NCBI RefSeq assembly: GCF_947507565.1
Contig: NC_089182.1
Location: 2,790,001 to 2,854,000, forward strand
Reading direction: 5' to 3'
DNA: 64,000 nucleotides
DNA from: Oscarella lobularis
Taxonomy: Eukaryota > Porifera > Homoscleromorpha > Homosclerophorida > Oscarellidae
Below are positions 28,601-39,600 of this stretch, piece after piece (positions within the stretch are counted from its first letter, which is position 1; each line of letters begins with the position of its first letter). The position numbers and the translations under genes were made by a program. Below the pieces are notes generated by a model. That model did not search any database. It saw only the letters and a list, made by a program, of their open reading frames with translations, and had not been told where the DNA came from.

Positions 28601-30810
28601 GCTTCACAAGAGAGACTCAGCGTATCTCCCACCTTTCCATACTTATTCTGGGGATCTGATGTAAACGTAGCATCCACTGAAAAAAAATAAACGTGTAAAA
28701 ATAAAGAAGTCAACATAATCTTACCAGTGACAGTGAGAATGAACGTCGACGTGCTTGATCCTGCCGAGTTTGACGCTTCACAAGTATAAACGTTCCCATT
28801 TTGACTGAAAGATACCGCTCCTAGCGTCAAATTTCTTCCGCTACGATATGATAAGCCTCCTACGCTGTATTCATTAGTGGTTAGAGAACTGGAAACAGTG
28901 CTTCCTTTAAGCTTCCAGTTCACGGAAGGCTTAGGATATCCTTCAGTTTCACACACAACTGGGTCAACAGTACTACCATCAACAACAGACCTCGTTGACG
29001 GAACTACTTTGGTGACTTTTGGACGTACTAATAAAACAATGCAAAATAGACACACTGTAAACAACACATCATTACAGACTTACCTGATATAATAGCTTGA
29101 GCAGAGGCATCATTTCCTATTCCATTGCTTGCCGTGCACTTGAACGTTCCACCGCCATCTGCCCCTTTTTGATTTGTCACGTCAATGATTCTCGTTGCTA
29201 TGCCAGATGCTACTGTAGGATTTTTTGCGGTAAATGAACTTCCTGTTGGAGATGTCCACGTGATTGTTGAGACTGGATATCCATTTCCGGAACAAGTCAA
29301 CGTTGTGTCTTGCCCATGATTCACGGTTTTGTCAATTGGTGACGTAGTAATCATTGGAAAAACTAAAACGCAATTGGTAATCTTATTAAGATTAGCAACA
29401 CTTACAATTCAATGTCACGTCAATTGATCCGCCATTTCCAATGCTGTTCGTGGAATTGCACGTGTACACTCCTCCATCCTTTAGCGCCTCCACCGTCATC
29501 CGGGTGAGAGTACTGGTACGATTGACACTTCCTGCCGCTGAGTCAGAAACGCCTTTAGTCACAGGCTGTCCTCGAAATGTCCAAGTGATTGTTGGCAAAG
29601 GATAGCCTATAGCAAGACAAGTCAGAATTTCGGATTGTCCCCATGTTCCGGTTCGAGCAAACGATTTTGTGACAATCATAGGTTTTACTAAAGACAAAAT
29701 CTTTGTTTCTCTTCAACAAACACTGCAAGCAAATACCTGTCACATCCACTGAAGACGTTCGTATAATGCTGCCTGGCGCTGTATTTGTTACAGTGCATTC
29801 ATATGAGCCAGCTTGATCAATATCACTTCCCATCAGCGTGATTGAGCTCGTTTTCTCTCGCTTAGAGTAATCTGTACTGTCTTTGCCTGCTATCTGATTT
29901 ACTTGACTTCCAAGTGTCTTTTTCCATGTAATAGACGGTATAGGATATCCCGTGCCACTGCAAGTCAGTGTCTTCGTTTTTCCTGCTTCTAATAATGTTG
30001 CTTGTGGTGGAACAGATATCACACAAGTGACTAGAAAAAGCAGTTAGAAAAATACTCATTTGCCATTTGATCTAACTCACTTCCTAGCTGAGCATAAGAT
30101 ACAATGCTGAAAGAGCCCATCTTTGCTACGCAAGTGTAGTTACCTCCCTCTTCAACTGTTATTGATTGAATAGGATCGCTAACAGTCCACGAATTTCCTG
30201 AATTTGGGATCGTTTGAGTAAGAGATGCCTCCACTTTTCCATCCAGTATCAATTCTCCACTAGTTGGGCGAGGATTGGCTGTAAATGTACACGCAAATGG
30301 ACGGTTTGACGAGCTACCAGGATGAAAGGATCGAGACGAAAACGAAGTGATGCTACCAAGAACTAACGGACAAAATTACGAAGTATTCTACTGTATATGA
30401 CCCCACAAGTCTCTTACTTCCGACAATCGCTTTGGATGAAGATACAGCATCTTGATGGCCAGCAGTAGGCCCAGCCTTACAGTAGTAATTCGCTGAACCG
30501 TCACTTAGCTGAACGTTCATCAGAGTCAGTGAACTGGTGGTCACTCCATTAGCAGTAGACGTAGAAACCCCGTTACTTATTTTTGTGCTGTCTTTGTACC
30601 ATTCAATGACCTTAGCTGAAGCTCCTGTTGCTTCACAAGAGAGACTCAGCGTATCTCCCACCTTTCCATACACATTCTGGGGATTTGATGTAAACGTAGC
30701 ATTAGCTGAACACCAAGTAATGTTAGTGAGAAGTTCTAATAGAAACCCTAGAGGTTCCTACTTGAGACAACAGCCCTGCCCAGTGCGAAGAGCAGGAAAA
30801 TCTTCCACAT
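22669..30810 (-). CDS. Receptor B: 18 Ig domains, 4 FN3 domains, TM, tyrosine-motif tail
   Basis: ATG at 30810 starts the signal peptide MWKIFLLFALGRAVVS. Eighteen Ig domains follow, one per exon, between 30705 and 24655; the first fifteen are repeats of six cassette types and the last three are unique. Four FN3 domains lie at about 24603-24295, 24240-23928, 23880-23540 and 23460-23110 (motifs TPYDGNSPILNYTISY, SVSVTWDSPSEPRGVIQNY, LRVVWDEPVEANGIIRNYFI, NLTVASSSPTSVSLRWEQP); FN3-3 and FN3-4 are each split over two exons. A short stalk, a TM (GGLAGGLIVALIVYIW) and a tail follow, with SPLYDTM, ETVYEEM (YxxM type) and ESAYQSL (ITIM consensus), ending DTVL. There are no F5/8C domains, unlike A, C, D and E. 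Ig exon junctions checked are phase 1 on both sides, so exons can be gained or lost without frame damage. Confidence 0.88.
25680..30705 (-). repeat. Tandemly duplicated Ig-exon cassettes within receptor B
   Basis: Reading in the direction of transcription, the exons run a-b-c-d-e-f, a-b-c-d-f, a-b-c-d. Type a (start of VxAxF/IxSxPxN) lies near 30560, 28530 and 26830; b (LGSITSF) near 30220, 28200 and 26500; c (VTCVISVPPQ) near 29880, 27860 and 26165; d (VKPMIVTKS) near 29550, 27525 and 25825; e (ITTSPIDKTV) near 29230; f (SVVDGSTVDP) near 28880 and 27180. Copies of c are almost identical over exon and intron, indicating recent unequal crossing-over. The third block ends before e and f. Confidence 0.92.
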
Positions 30811-30904
30811 TAACGCAGTTGACGCTCACCTCTGTTCCAAACCAAACAATGGGTGTCACGTGACGGAAAAGCAAAGTGGACAAAGCAAATGCAACAGTGT
30901 GTAA

Positions 30905-32040
30905 AAGAGGCTGGCGGACGTTCCATCATCGTGCAGAAATGTGGGATTGCAAACCCGCAGACTCCTAGGCTCGAGCATCTATTGTTGGCAGCGCGGAACG
31001 CGCGCTAGCACAACACAGGCTGGACCCTCGCAGACTCCTTGATTAGTTATACAATTCGTTTCCTCGTCATTCAGGAAGTCGCTGAGACGCGTGAGCATCT
31101 TGTCAGTTCTCACGACCTGGTATAAAGCGATTAAATTGCTTCAAGAGTCAAATTTCGCTTCAGAAGACGTTCTTGTCAAAAAAACCCCGAAAATATGGTA
31201 CAAAAAGCGCATTTATGCAAATAAAAAATATATCGAGAAGCTCGAGAACACCTCGTACGAGTCATAGTTGCCTAGCTCAGTGGCGTAGCCAGGATTAAGC
31301 GGAGGTAGGTGCTGAAGTTCGCGCGCGGAGCGCGCGAAAATTTTTGGACCACGCCCCTTTTCTATTTGGCTATTTAAGGCCTCTAACCAAAAACAGTGCG
31401 TAGGCCCAAAGTAACACAACAGAGATAGTAACTTCGGATTGTGTACAAAGCTTTCTGGAACGAGTACATATGTAGGCATATTACATAGCATAACTGGCAC
31501 ATAACATTTGAGCTTAATTATTAACGCTCATCGAAGGAACGCAGTAAATGAGCACGTTGGGTTTGTCTTCGCTCGCAGCACGCAAACCCAACTGCGAGCT
31601 GAAAACGTGTCACTTGATCATGCACCCGAGGGGGCCATGCAGGGAAGGGTAACTCTGTGCCACCTTTACTCGACAGGTGAATCGCTCTTTTGATATATAC
31701 ATGTAATCAGAACACCTAAAATCTGTGGTGTAAAGGCATAGCCACCAGGTGCCCTATTCCCATTTTTACAGAAAGGACATATTTCCGGGCAGATTAAGGT
31801 GATTCCCATAATGCACATGCTGTAGGCACTAACAGAGATCGGACACCGTGCTAAGGGTGTTCTGGGATCACATGATGGCTAACAACGGGCCATCATTATC
31901 TAGTTTAATTATTTTCAGCAAACTTGAGGGGGGTGCTCGAGCACCCAAAGCACCCCCCCTGGCTACGCCACTGTAGCTGAGGAAGTTAGTTTTCTGACTC
32001 GGAGCACATGCGCAGTTTGTCCAGTTAGATCACTAAATAA
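30905..32040 (+). pseudogene. RIMOC1: Decayed RIMOC1 copy upstream of receptor B, interrupted by a transposon
   Basis: Sequence at 30905-30935 ('gttccatcatcgtgcag') and 31085-31200 (ETREHLVSSHDL, then an intron ending 'ttcgcttcag') aligns with the 5' part of the RIMOC1 copies at 46.5 and 51.3 kb. Beyond the transposon, 31979-32030 ('gaggaagttagttttctgac' then 'gcatgcgcagtttg') aligns with their third exon. The rest is absent and no frame survives. Confidence 0.65.
31278..31973. mobile_element. Non-autonomous DNA transposon with 16-bp terminal inverted repeats and 5-bp TSD
   Basis: The ends are perfect inverted repeats, CAGTGGCGTAGCCAGG at 31278-31293 and its complement at 31958-31973. They are flanked by the direct repeat TAGCT (31273-31277 and 31974-31978). 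The right end also holds a hairpin (GGGTGCTCGAGCACCC). Termini of this type recur in DNA transposons of many animals. At 696 bp and with no transposase frame it is non-autonomous. It sits inside the decayed RIMOC1 copy. Confidence 0.9.
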
Positions 32041-32150
32041 CTCATTAGGGTTAGCAATCTTAATCGACGTTTTCTATTAAGAAAAATCGAAAAAAATAGC
32101 ACTACAAATCGTTGTACACTGTAATGATGATAACAGGTACATTGCTAAAC

Positions 32151-35100
32151 TCAGAGTCCTGTGTCAAGACTCTGGTACGCAGATTCCTCCTTCTCTTTTT
32201 TGGCGTCACTCTTTTCTACATCGGTCACTTCGGCATACACCGACTCTCCTTGGGCTTTACGGTCCTCTTTCCCTTTTTGCACAGCGACACCATAAAGAGG
32301 CGATGAAGTCATAGTAATGCCCGCGTCCACACTGCTCTGCAAGCTTTTTTCAAGCTTTCTCTTCATCCAAATATAAACAATGAGCAGGAAAACGAGACCT
32401 ACTGCGAGCCCGCCGACGAAACAGCCCACAGCCACTCCGATTCCAATGCAGTTGCAATCTAAGACTCCAAATCAGACATAGTTGACATAGAAATTAAATC
32501 ACATTGCTTATGTATGTATATGAAACTAGTCTGACTAAGACTTACCTGCACTGTTCACCGGTAGAGATGATCCTGTTATTAATTCTGAGCGAAGAGTACT
32601 CATCACAGTGCTTGACACATTTTTTGGTGAAGATGCCCGTGTTCCGTCTACGGTCTGAGGATCCAGTGTAATCTTAGCATCAACTGCAGACAAAATGTCT
32701 AAAAATAAAGTTTCAGTCTCACAAGACATCTTACAAGTGACAGTGAGATTGAAAGTTGATGTGTCTGATCCTGCTGAGTTTGACGCTTCACACGTGTATA
32801 TCTCTCCGTTTTGATCAACAGCTACCATTCCTAGCGTCAAATTTCTTCCAGTACCATGTGAAGAACCACCAACACTGTATTCATTAGTGGTTTTAGAAGT
32901 GATGACGATATTCGCTCCAATCTTCCAATTGATAGATGGCTTCGGATACCCTTCTGCTATACAGACAACTGAATCCACAGTACTACCATCAATAACAAAC
33001 TTTGTTGACGGAACTAATTTGGTAATCTTCGGCCGCACTAATAAATAAATAAATAAATAAATTAATAAATAAATAACAAGTAAGATACATGATTCATTCA
33101 AAGTGAAACAACACATGACTTGCCTGATATAATAGCTTGAGCAGAGGCATCATTTCCTATTCCATTGCTTGCTGTGCACTTGAACGTTCCACCGCCATCT
33201 GCCCCCTTTTCATTTAGCACGTCAATCATTCTCGTTGCTATGCCAGATGCTACTGTAGTAGGTAATGTGACAAATGAACTTCCTGTCGGAGATGTCCACG
33301 TAATTGTTGGAAGTGGAAATCCGCTTACGGAACAAGTCAACCTCGTGTCTTGCCCATGATTGACAGTCTTATCAATCGGCGACGTAGTAATCATCGGAAA
33401 GACTAAATAAGTCGCAATTGCAAATCTAAAAACACCTACGTACCCTAGATAGTAGTACCTGATATTGTGATTTCTTTTGTAGCGTTAGAAGTTCTTCCAT
33501 TGTATGCAATGCAACTGTATTTGCCTCCTCCGCTTCCTTGCACATCAATTGTGCTAGTGACAGTCACTCCAGTCTGAGTGTGAGTAGCTGGACTAACAAT
33601 CTGCCCATCTGGCCCAGTCCATTCTATATTTGGAGTAGGACACCCAGTTGCATTACACGTCAACTTTGCCATGCCAGAAGCGCTTATTGACATATCATTG
33701 CTTGCTCCAGATGAAACAGGATCCGACCCTTTGTACAACAAAAAATTACTTCTGTTTTTAAAAAACTATTGTAGATCTACCTGCGCAGTCAAAAATCTGA
33801 ACTTCACACAATGATAACGATGATGTTGCTTTGTTTGATGCTACAATGTAGACGTACTTTCCAACTGGTTTACTGGCGCATGTCATGTTAATAGTTGATA
33901 CGCTTCCTGGCGATGGATTGACCCACGGTGATCCACACATCACATTGTCTTTGCCTGAATTAGTCGTCTTGTTTCCTACGTAGACACTGAATCCGTTCAT
34001 TTCACTCAATGCCGTGCTGTCTGGCAATGGAGTGATTACAACCCGATATATTGCTTTTGCTTCCATTGACTGTAGACGCCACCATGTTCCAGGCTGCTGA
34101 GCGGAACGATAGCAAGCATTTCCGTCAGTTTGAAAACTGTTATCAATTGCTTTTGACGCTAGTGTTGACGTATTTAATTCGCTCAATGCAGTTGCTACTG
34201 ACGAACTGTATATATCAAGAATACTGCCTACAAGCAGAATAGGAAAATAAAGAGTGCTATAAGATCAAATAAATCCCACCTTCGTTTAGTAGTTGCACTT
34301 CACACACTTCTAATTTTATATTGGAAAGGCTGGCGGCAGTGATGGTGATGTCGCTCACAAACAATGAAGGCTTTATCCCAGTGAACTTAGCATTCGCTAA
34401 GGTTTGAGCAGAAACATAGTTGAAGACTCTGTGATTGTCAAATCCATCATTTGACAGATGACTTCCGGCATATACTTTATATGTCACACCATTATCTATA
34501 TTCGTATACAACCCGATTTTCTCCACGAAGATTGGCCAAGGAAGACGAACACTCAGTGACTGAAGAGTAGAAGAGTCATTTGTTAACGCACACGTTGAAA
34601 TGGTGTCATCAATAGCACGGCTTGATGGATTACTCGGGTCATCTCCTGGTCGAACAATAACGTACTCTCCTTCATACGTTGCATAAGTACGCCTACCAGC
34701 GCCTACAGAATAAAACGTTAGAAAATCCTATAAGCACAACTTGCAAGTCTTGCCAGCAAAATTGATGAAAACTTCGCATAGTGCCAAATATGTTGCTGTG
34801 GACGACTTGACAATCACGTGAATATACCGTCCTGTTCTCCCAACGCAACTGAAGTGTAGTCGAGTTTTGGTACCATCAAATGAACTGATTGCACTTCCAC
34901 ACCCCGTATGTCCACTAGTGGTGGAGTCACTGACGTCATCTACATAGACCGTAAAGCCATCCATGTCCTCCTTTTTCACGTCTAGCTGATGACTGAGACT
35001 GTCGTCTCGAAAGTCAATGTGCACCAAATTAATTGTTTGCTTTTTCCCCAAGTCTAATCTCCACCATGGATTCATTTCCTTTTTAGAAACAAAGCAGTTA

Positions 35101-35348
35101 GACCACAACCGACTGCTAACTCTGTCGACAGCCCACTGAGGCACAAACTTGATCCCTTCATCCTCGAGCACACTCGACGAAGTCACCGTTGCATTCGAAT
35201 AGATGTCAATCAAAGGATCTATGCATGAAAAAAGGGTTCAAGGGAAACCTTCAAGCACATCTTTACCTGACACAACAGCTTGGACAGGTGAGAATAGCAG
35301 AAAAAGAGCCCACAATGACAACGACGAAGAAAAACGTAGAACGCCCAT
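32151..35348 (-). CDS. Receptor C: F5/8C-like x3, Ig x3, TM, two-ITIM tail
   Basis: The signal exon starts at ATG 35348 (MGVLRFSSSLSLWALFLLFS). F5/8C-like domains lie at about 35215-34740 (PQWAVDRV, NPWWRLDLG, LALCEVFINFAG), 34700-34280 (RLPWPIF, LEVCEVQLLNEG) and 34230-33780 (TWWRLQS, VGNKTTNSGKDNVMCGSPW, LSLCEVQIFDCAG). Ig exons are at 33727-33460 (CNATGCPTPNIEWTG), 33403-33125 (CSVSGFPLPTITWTS) and 33040-32735 (CIAEGYPKPSINWK). A short Ser/Thr stalk exon is at about 32685-32550. The TM is GGLAVGLVFLLIVYIW. The tail carries GESVYAEV and ESAYQSL, both fitting S-x-Y-x-x-V/L, with 20 residues between tyrosines, as in paired ITIMs. Its last exon is nearly identical to that of receptor E. Confidence 0.9.
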
Positions 35349-35479
35349 TTACTCACAAGGTCACGTGATAGTAAAACAGGATATCTATCCGCGTTGCTGA
35401 ATAACTTCGTCTCCTCGTCACTCGGAAAGCAGAGAAGACACGCATGTATCTCACCAGCTCTCTCGATCTAGAGTGCAAA

Positions 35480-35880
35480 GTGACTGATTCGAGTAGAATT
35501 TGGTTCCATTTCTCGTGAAAGCGAAGCTATCGTACGAAAAAGCGCTCGAATTTCTCGATCAAGGCGATCTTGTGCAAGCGACCACTCATTGGCTAAAATT
35601 AGAAACGCAAGAAACCTCTTAGTTGTCGTCTATCTCCTCTCCAGTCCAGGGTTGCCTAGATGCAACTTACTCTGTATCGCGGAAGAATTTTCTGACTACG
35701 AGCGCATGCGCAGTTTGCTTAGTGAGATTCACATGATTGATTAATTGAATTTATCTATTTCAAAATTGTCTGATGGATTGGACTCCAGTTTTCTAGAGCA
35801 TGCTTCACTTGATGTAGACATACAGGAGTGCATAGAGTGGCGACAGGGAACATTGGCTTATATGTATTGTAGGTAACAGC
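35480..35880 (+). pseudogene. RIMOC1: RIMOC1 pseudogene fragment upstream of receptor C
   Basis: The segment matches exons 2-4 of the RIMOC1 copies: SYEKALEFLDQGDLVQATTH, then GCLDATYS, then FLEHASLDVDIQECIEWRQG and TLAYMYC. It lacks the EQVLVAE stretch and stops right after YMYC, and the 3' half (DTKELLEYG onward) is missing. It lies divergent to receptor C, about 130 bp from its start codon. Confidence 0.8.
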
Positions 35881-35940
35881 CCTCTTTCTAAAGACAAAGA
35901 CACGAACGAACTTGTCAGTGCAACGAATTCTTTTCCATCG

Positions 35941-36240
35941 TTACGCGGATTCTTCTTGCTCTTTTATGGCGCCAATCTTTTCCATATCAGTCACATAATC
36001 GTATGCCAACTCTCCTTGGACTTTATCTCTCGACGTATAGCTGCACCATAAACAGGTGATACAGTCATGTGGATACCTGTATCTGCACGATGTGCGCCGC
36101 TTTTCACTCTAGCATCAACGTTGAGCTTTTTCTTCATCCAAATATAAACAATGAGCAGAACAACGAGGCTGCCCACAGCGAGTCCACCAAAGAAACAGCC
36201 CACAGCCACTCCGATTCCAATGCACTTGCAATCTAAAGAC
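35941..36240 (-). pseudogene. Orphan receptor TM/tail exon, frameshifted
   Basis: The stretch encodes a typical membrane exon of this family: CIGIGVAVGCFFGGLAVGSL then VVLLIVYIWMKKKLN, then a tail with SPVYGAA. A one-base shift follows around 36015-36045. In the other frame the tail continues GELAYDYVTDMEK and EEESA-type sequence, ending at TAA 35941-35943 where paralogues read on into YQSL. No matching ectodomain exons lie directly upstream; the next exon-like sequence is a RIMOC1 fragment. It could still act as an alternative last exon for receptor D or C, but a relic is more likely. Confidence 0.7.
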
Positions 36241-36299
36241 TTCAAATGAGACATCGTTGACATAACAACAACCAAACACAGTAAGTATTCACACGATTG

Positions 36300-36400
36300 A
36301 ATAATTGAATTTATCTATTTCGCACTGCAGGAAAATTATCTGATGGATTGGACATTTATCTAGAACATGCTTTACCAGATGTAGACTTCTGGTCTATCGA
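36300..36400 (+). pseudogene. RIMOC1: Short RIMOC1 fragment (start of exon 4)
   Basis: An intron end 'atttatctatttcgcactgc' and the exon start KLSDGLDIYLEHALPDVD match the RIMOC1 copies at 46.9 and 51.65 kb, then homology stops. Sequence from about 36400-36500 instead resembles 51122-51200, so several small rearrangements meet here. Confidence 0.7.
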
Positions 36401-36657
36401 TAGAGTAAAAATGTTTTTTAGACAGCAAAAACTATCTACAAGTATGGCCATGGACAAATCGAACTTCCAAAGAAGCTACTGCAAAATGCTTCAGAAGCAT
36501 TGCCGCTGTATATATAGAGATGCTTACGAGGTCTAGGGCATGCTGAAATCAAACGTCAAACAATCTATGGACGACTTGAAGCGTACAAAAAATGATATTG
36601 ATACTGATAACCTGCAATCGTCTGCCCACCCAAAATTTTTGTCTCAGAGTCCTGTGT

Positions 36658-39600
36658 CTAGGCGGATTCTTTCTCGTCTTTCTTGACACTTTTTACTGAT
36701 CCAAATCTGGTCATTTCTTCGTACACTCCTTGCGTTTTATCGCTCTCTTTCGTTCCGCGTACGACGGTGCCGTAAAGAGGCGATGAAATCATAGTAATGT
36801 CCGCATCCACACCGCTTTGCAAGCTTTTCTCAAGCTTTCTCTTCATCCAAATATACACAATGAGTGCGACAATGAGGCCCCCTGCGAGTCCGCCGCAAGT
36901 ACATCCCACAGCCACAGCCACTCCAACGTAGTTGCAGCCTGAAGACAAATCACGTGTCGATGTCGTTGACGTTGAAAAATCTGCATACAACGAATTATAC
37001 GTCGTTGATGTTGCCGTCACGATATCTATTTGAATAAATGCATAAAAATTTTTTATTAGACAAATAAACTGTATACCGTTTGGTGGAGTCTTTGCCACGA
37101 CTGCAGCACTCCTATTTCCCTTTCCTGCCGTCGTACTGGCTGCCACGGTAAACGTCCATTTGGTATTGGGATTCAAATTTCGCACTGTGTATTCCGTGCG
37201 TGGCGGATTGACGACTTGATTCACTTCGTTTTCTTCTCCACACAAATTTGTCTCTTTGTAGAAAACCTAAAGACAAGAGCTCCAAAAATCACCGAAAATG
37301 ACCCAACCACATTTATACGGTGTATTGAGTTATAAGTCCCCTAGGAGTTTCTGGTTGTTCCCATCGAAGAGAAACGCTTGTTGGACTGCTGCTCGCAACT
37401 GCAAGATTTAGTGGAGCACTTGGCACTAAACAAGAAATAAATTATAGAACAGTAAGATTCAAAGGAGCACTTGGTTCAAGGGGAAAGAAAATGAGAGTGA
37501 AGAGTGAGATATAATTACAAAAGAACGCACTTCCTTCGCCTGTTCTTGCTTTCACAGGATTGCTGCGTGAGCCGTTCTTGATGGTGTAAGCCTGAACCTG
37601 AATGCATAAAAGTAGTACCAAAGCATTTCCTTCGTAACAAAGAATTCTATTCGCAAACCTGAATCGTGTACAAAGTGTACGAATCTAAATTGTCAAGAAT
37701 TTCGTTTGTTTTGCTTCCGTCGACTTCCTTCGTTAAAATCATGTCGCCGGCATCTTTTTTCAAATAGAATATGAAATAATTTCTGATAATTCCGTTCGGC
37801 TCTGCTGGCTCGTCCCACACAACTCGCAGCATCGAAGAAAGATCCACAACCGTTTCTCCTCGTACGTTCAGAGGAGCACTAGGAGCTAATCAAGAAGATT
37901 TACAATGCTCTATTATAAAGGATTTGTGCAGCTTACCATCTTCCTCAGTAGTAACCGAAACAACAATACTTTGTGGACTTACTAGCTCTCTACCATTCAA
38001 TGTATTGACAGCCAGCACGTAAAGGTCGTAGCGAGTAAATTTCGCCAATCCTGATATCGTCCCCGACGTTATTGTCCCGCTAAACTGCTTCTGTTGAAGG
38101 GATCGTTTGGATATTCCCGATCCCTTATTTTCGTAATAGACTCGGTAATATTCAATGACTCCGCGTGGTTCTAACGGTGAATCCCACTGGACGGATACAG
38201 ACGTTGAACTCTGAACGGCAACAACAAAGTTGCGAGGAGACGTTGGCACTATAAACGACGAGCATTAGCAGTAAAGAGGTCAAGAGACGGGTACAAACCC
38301 CCTGTTGCTGTTCTAACGATCGCTGGCGTCGTACCCTCTGCTGGGCCTTCAATATTAGACGCAACAATTCGAATTGCGTAGTTAGTAAATGCTTTTAGAC
38401 CAGAAAGAGTTGCCGCCGTTATGTTTTCATCAACAACACGGTAAACTTTGTAGTCGCTATCAGGAGAGCCGTCAAGTTTGTAGCTGATTGTGTAGTTGAG
38501 TATAGGACTGTTTCCATCGTACGGTGCTGTCCAAGCAAATGTAATACTTGAATCTATTTTTCCTGACACCGTTACTTGAGCCGGATCGATTCTTGATGGT
38601 GCTCCTAAAGAAGAAATTCATCGTATTTCATAATCCATTTTAGGAAGACCAAACTCACCTGTTACAGCAAGAGCCGAATAGTTTGAATCAACATGACCAG
38701 CAACATTCGAAGCACGACAGAAATAGTTTCCAGAATCAGACGTCTTCGTTTTGGGAACAATCAAAGTCGCTTTTCCTTTAGCCACAGTAATCTGGTGATC
38801 AGCATCTGCTGAGACAACGGTAGTCGTTGCAGAAAAGTCTAGTGACGTTTTGTAGAAATCAACAGTAGGAAGAGGGTTTCCCACCGCCGTGCACGTCAAT
38901 GTGAATGACGCTCCGCTACGAACGCTTTGACTAAGGCCGTCCAAGTCAACAGAAAACGATGGAAGATCTAAAATAGATTTCTTAGCAAGCGTTCGTTAAG
39001 AGTTCTATAATCTACCGCACAGTAAACATCAATGTGAGCTGCACTCGATATCACTTGATTGGCACCGGCAGTGCGGCATCGATAATATCCAGAGCTTGAT
39101 CTGTCTATTGCTAAAAACGTTAGATTGCTAGAAACAGAGCGCTTCGTTTTCTGAGATCGAAAACCAAAAGAAACGGTTGTATAGGACTTGTCATCATTTG
39201 ATTGTTCCCATATAATATTATGTGGAGGATATCCAACGGCTTTACATGACAGCTGTGCTGAATTTCCTTCAATGGGACTTCCACCTTGAGGATCAAAATT
39301 AAAAAAATTGCCAACTAATCAGAACAGACTAAAATATAAATGCACACAAACAGTACTTTTTTCTTACTAGTAATAATAGCCGGTTTAGACGATCTAAAAC
39401 ATGAATAATTTCCTCCATCACTTTCATTAACGGCATTGATTTTATATGTACTGGCAACATCTGTGGGCTTATTAGGTACACCAACCGGAGAACTTGACAA
39501 TCGAATGATGCCGTCTTTGCTCCACTGAATAGGAGAAGACACCGCCGGATAAGATGATATCACGCACGTAAGCGAAAGCGCTCCTCCATAAGCTACTTCT

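Noticed and set aside
22669-30810. Assembly collapse or duplication as the sole explanation of the repeated Ig exons
   Set aside because: Copies differ by many scattered substitutions, and the cassette order changes (e present once, f twice), which argues for real duplication. Long reads would still be useful.
31213-31693. Short frames around the 31.3-31.7 kb region on both strands
   Set aside because: They fall inside the non-autonomous transposon (31278-31973) or straddle its end and show no transposase motifs.
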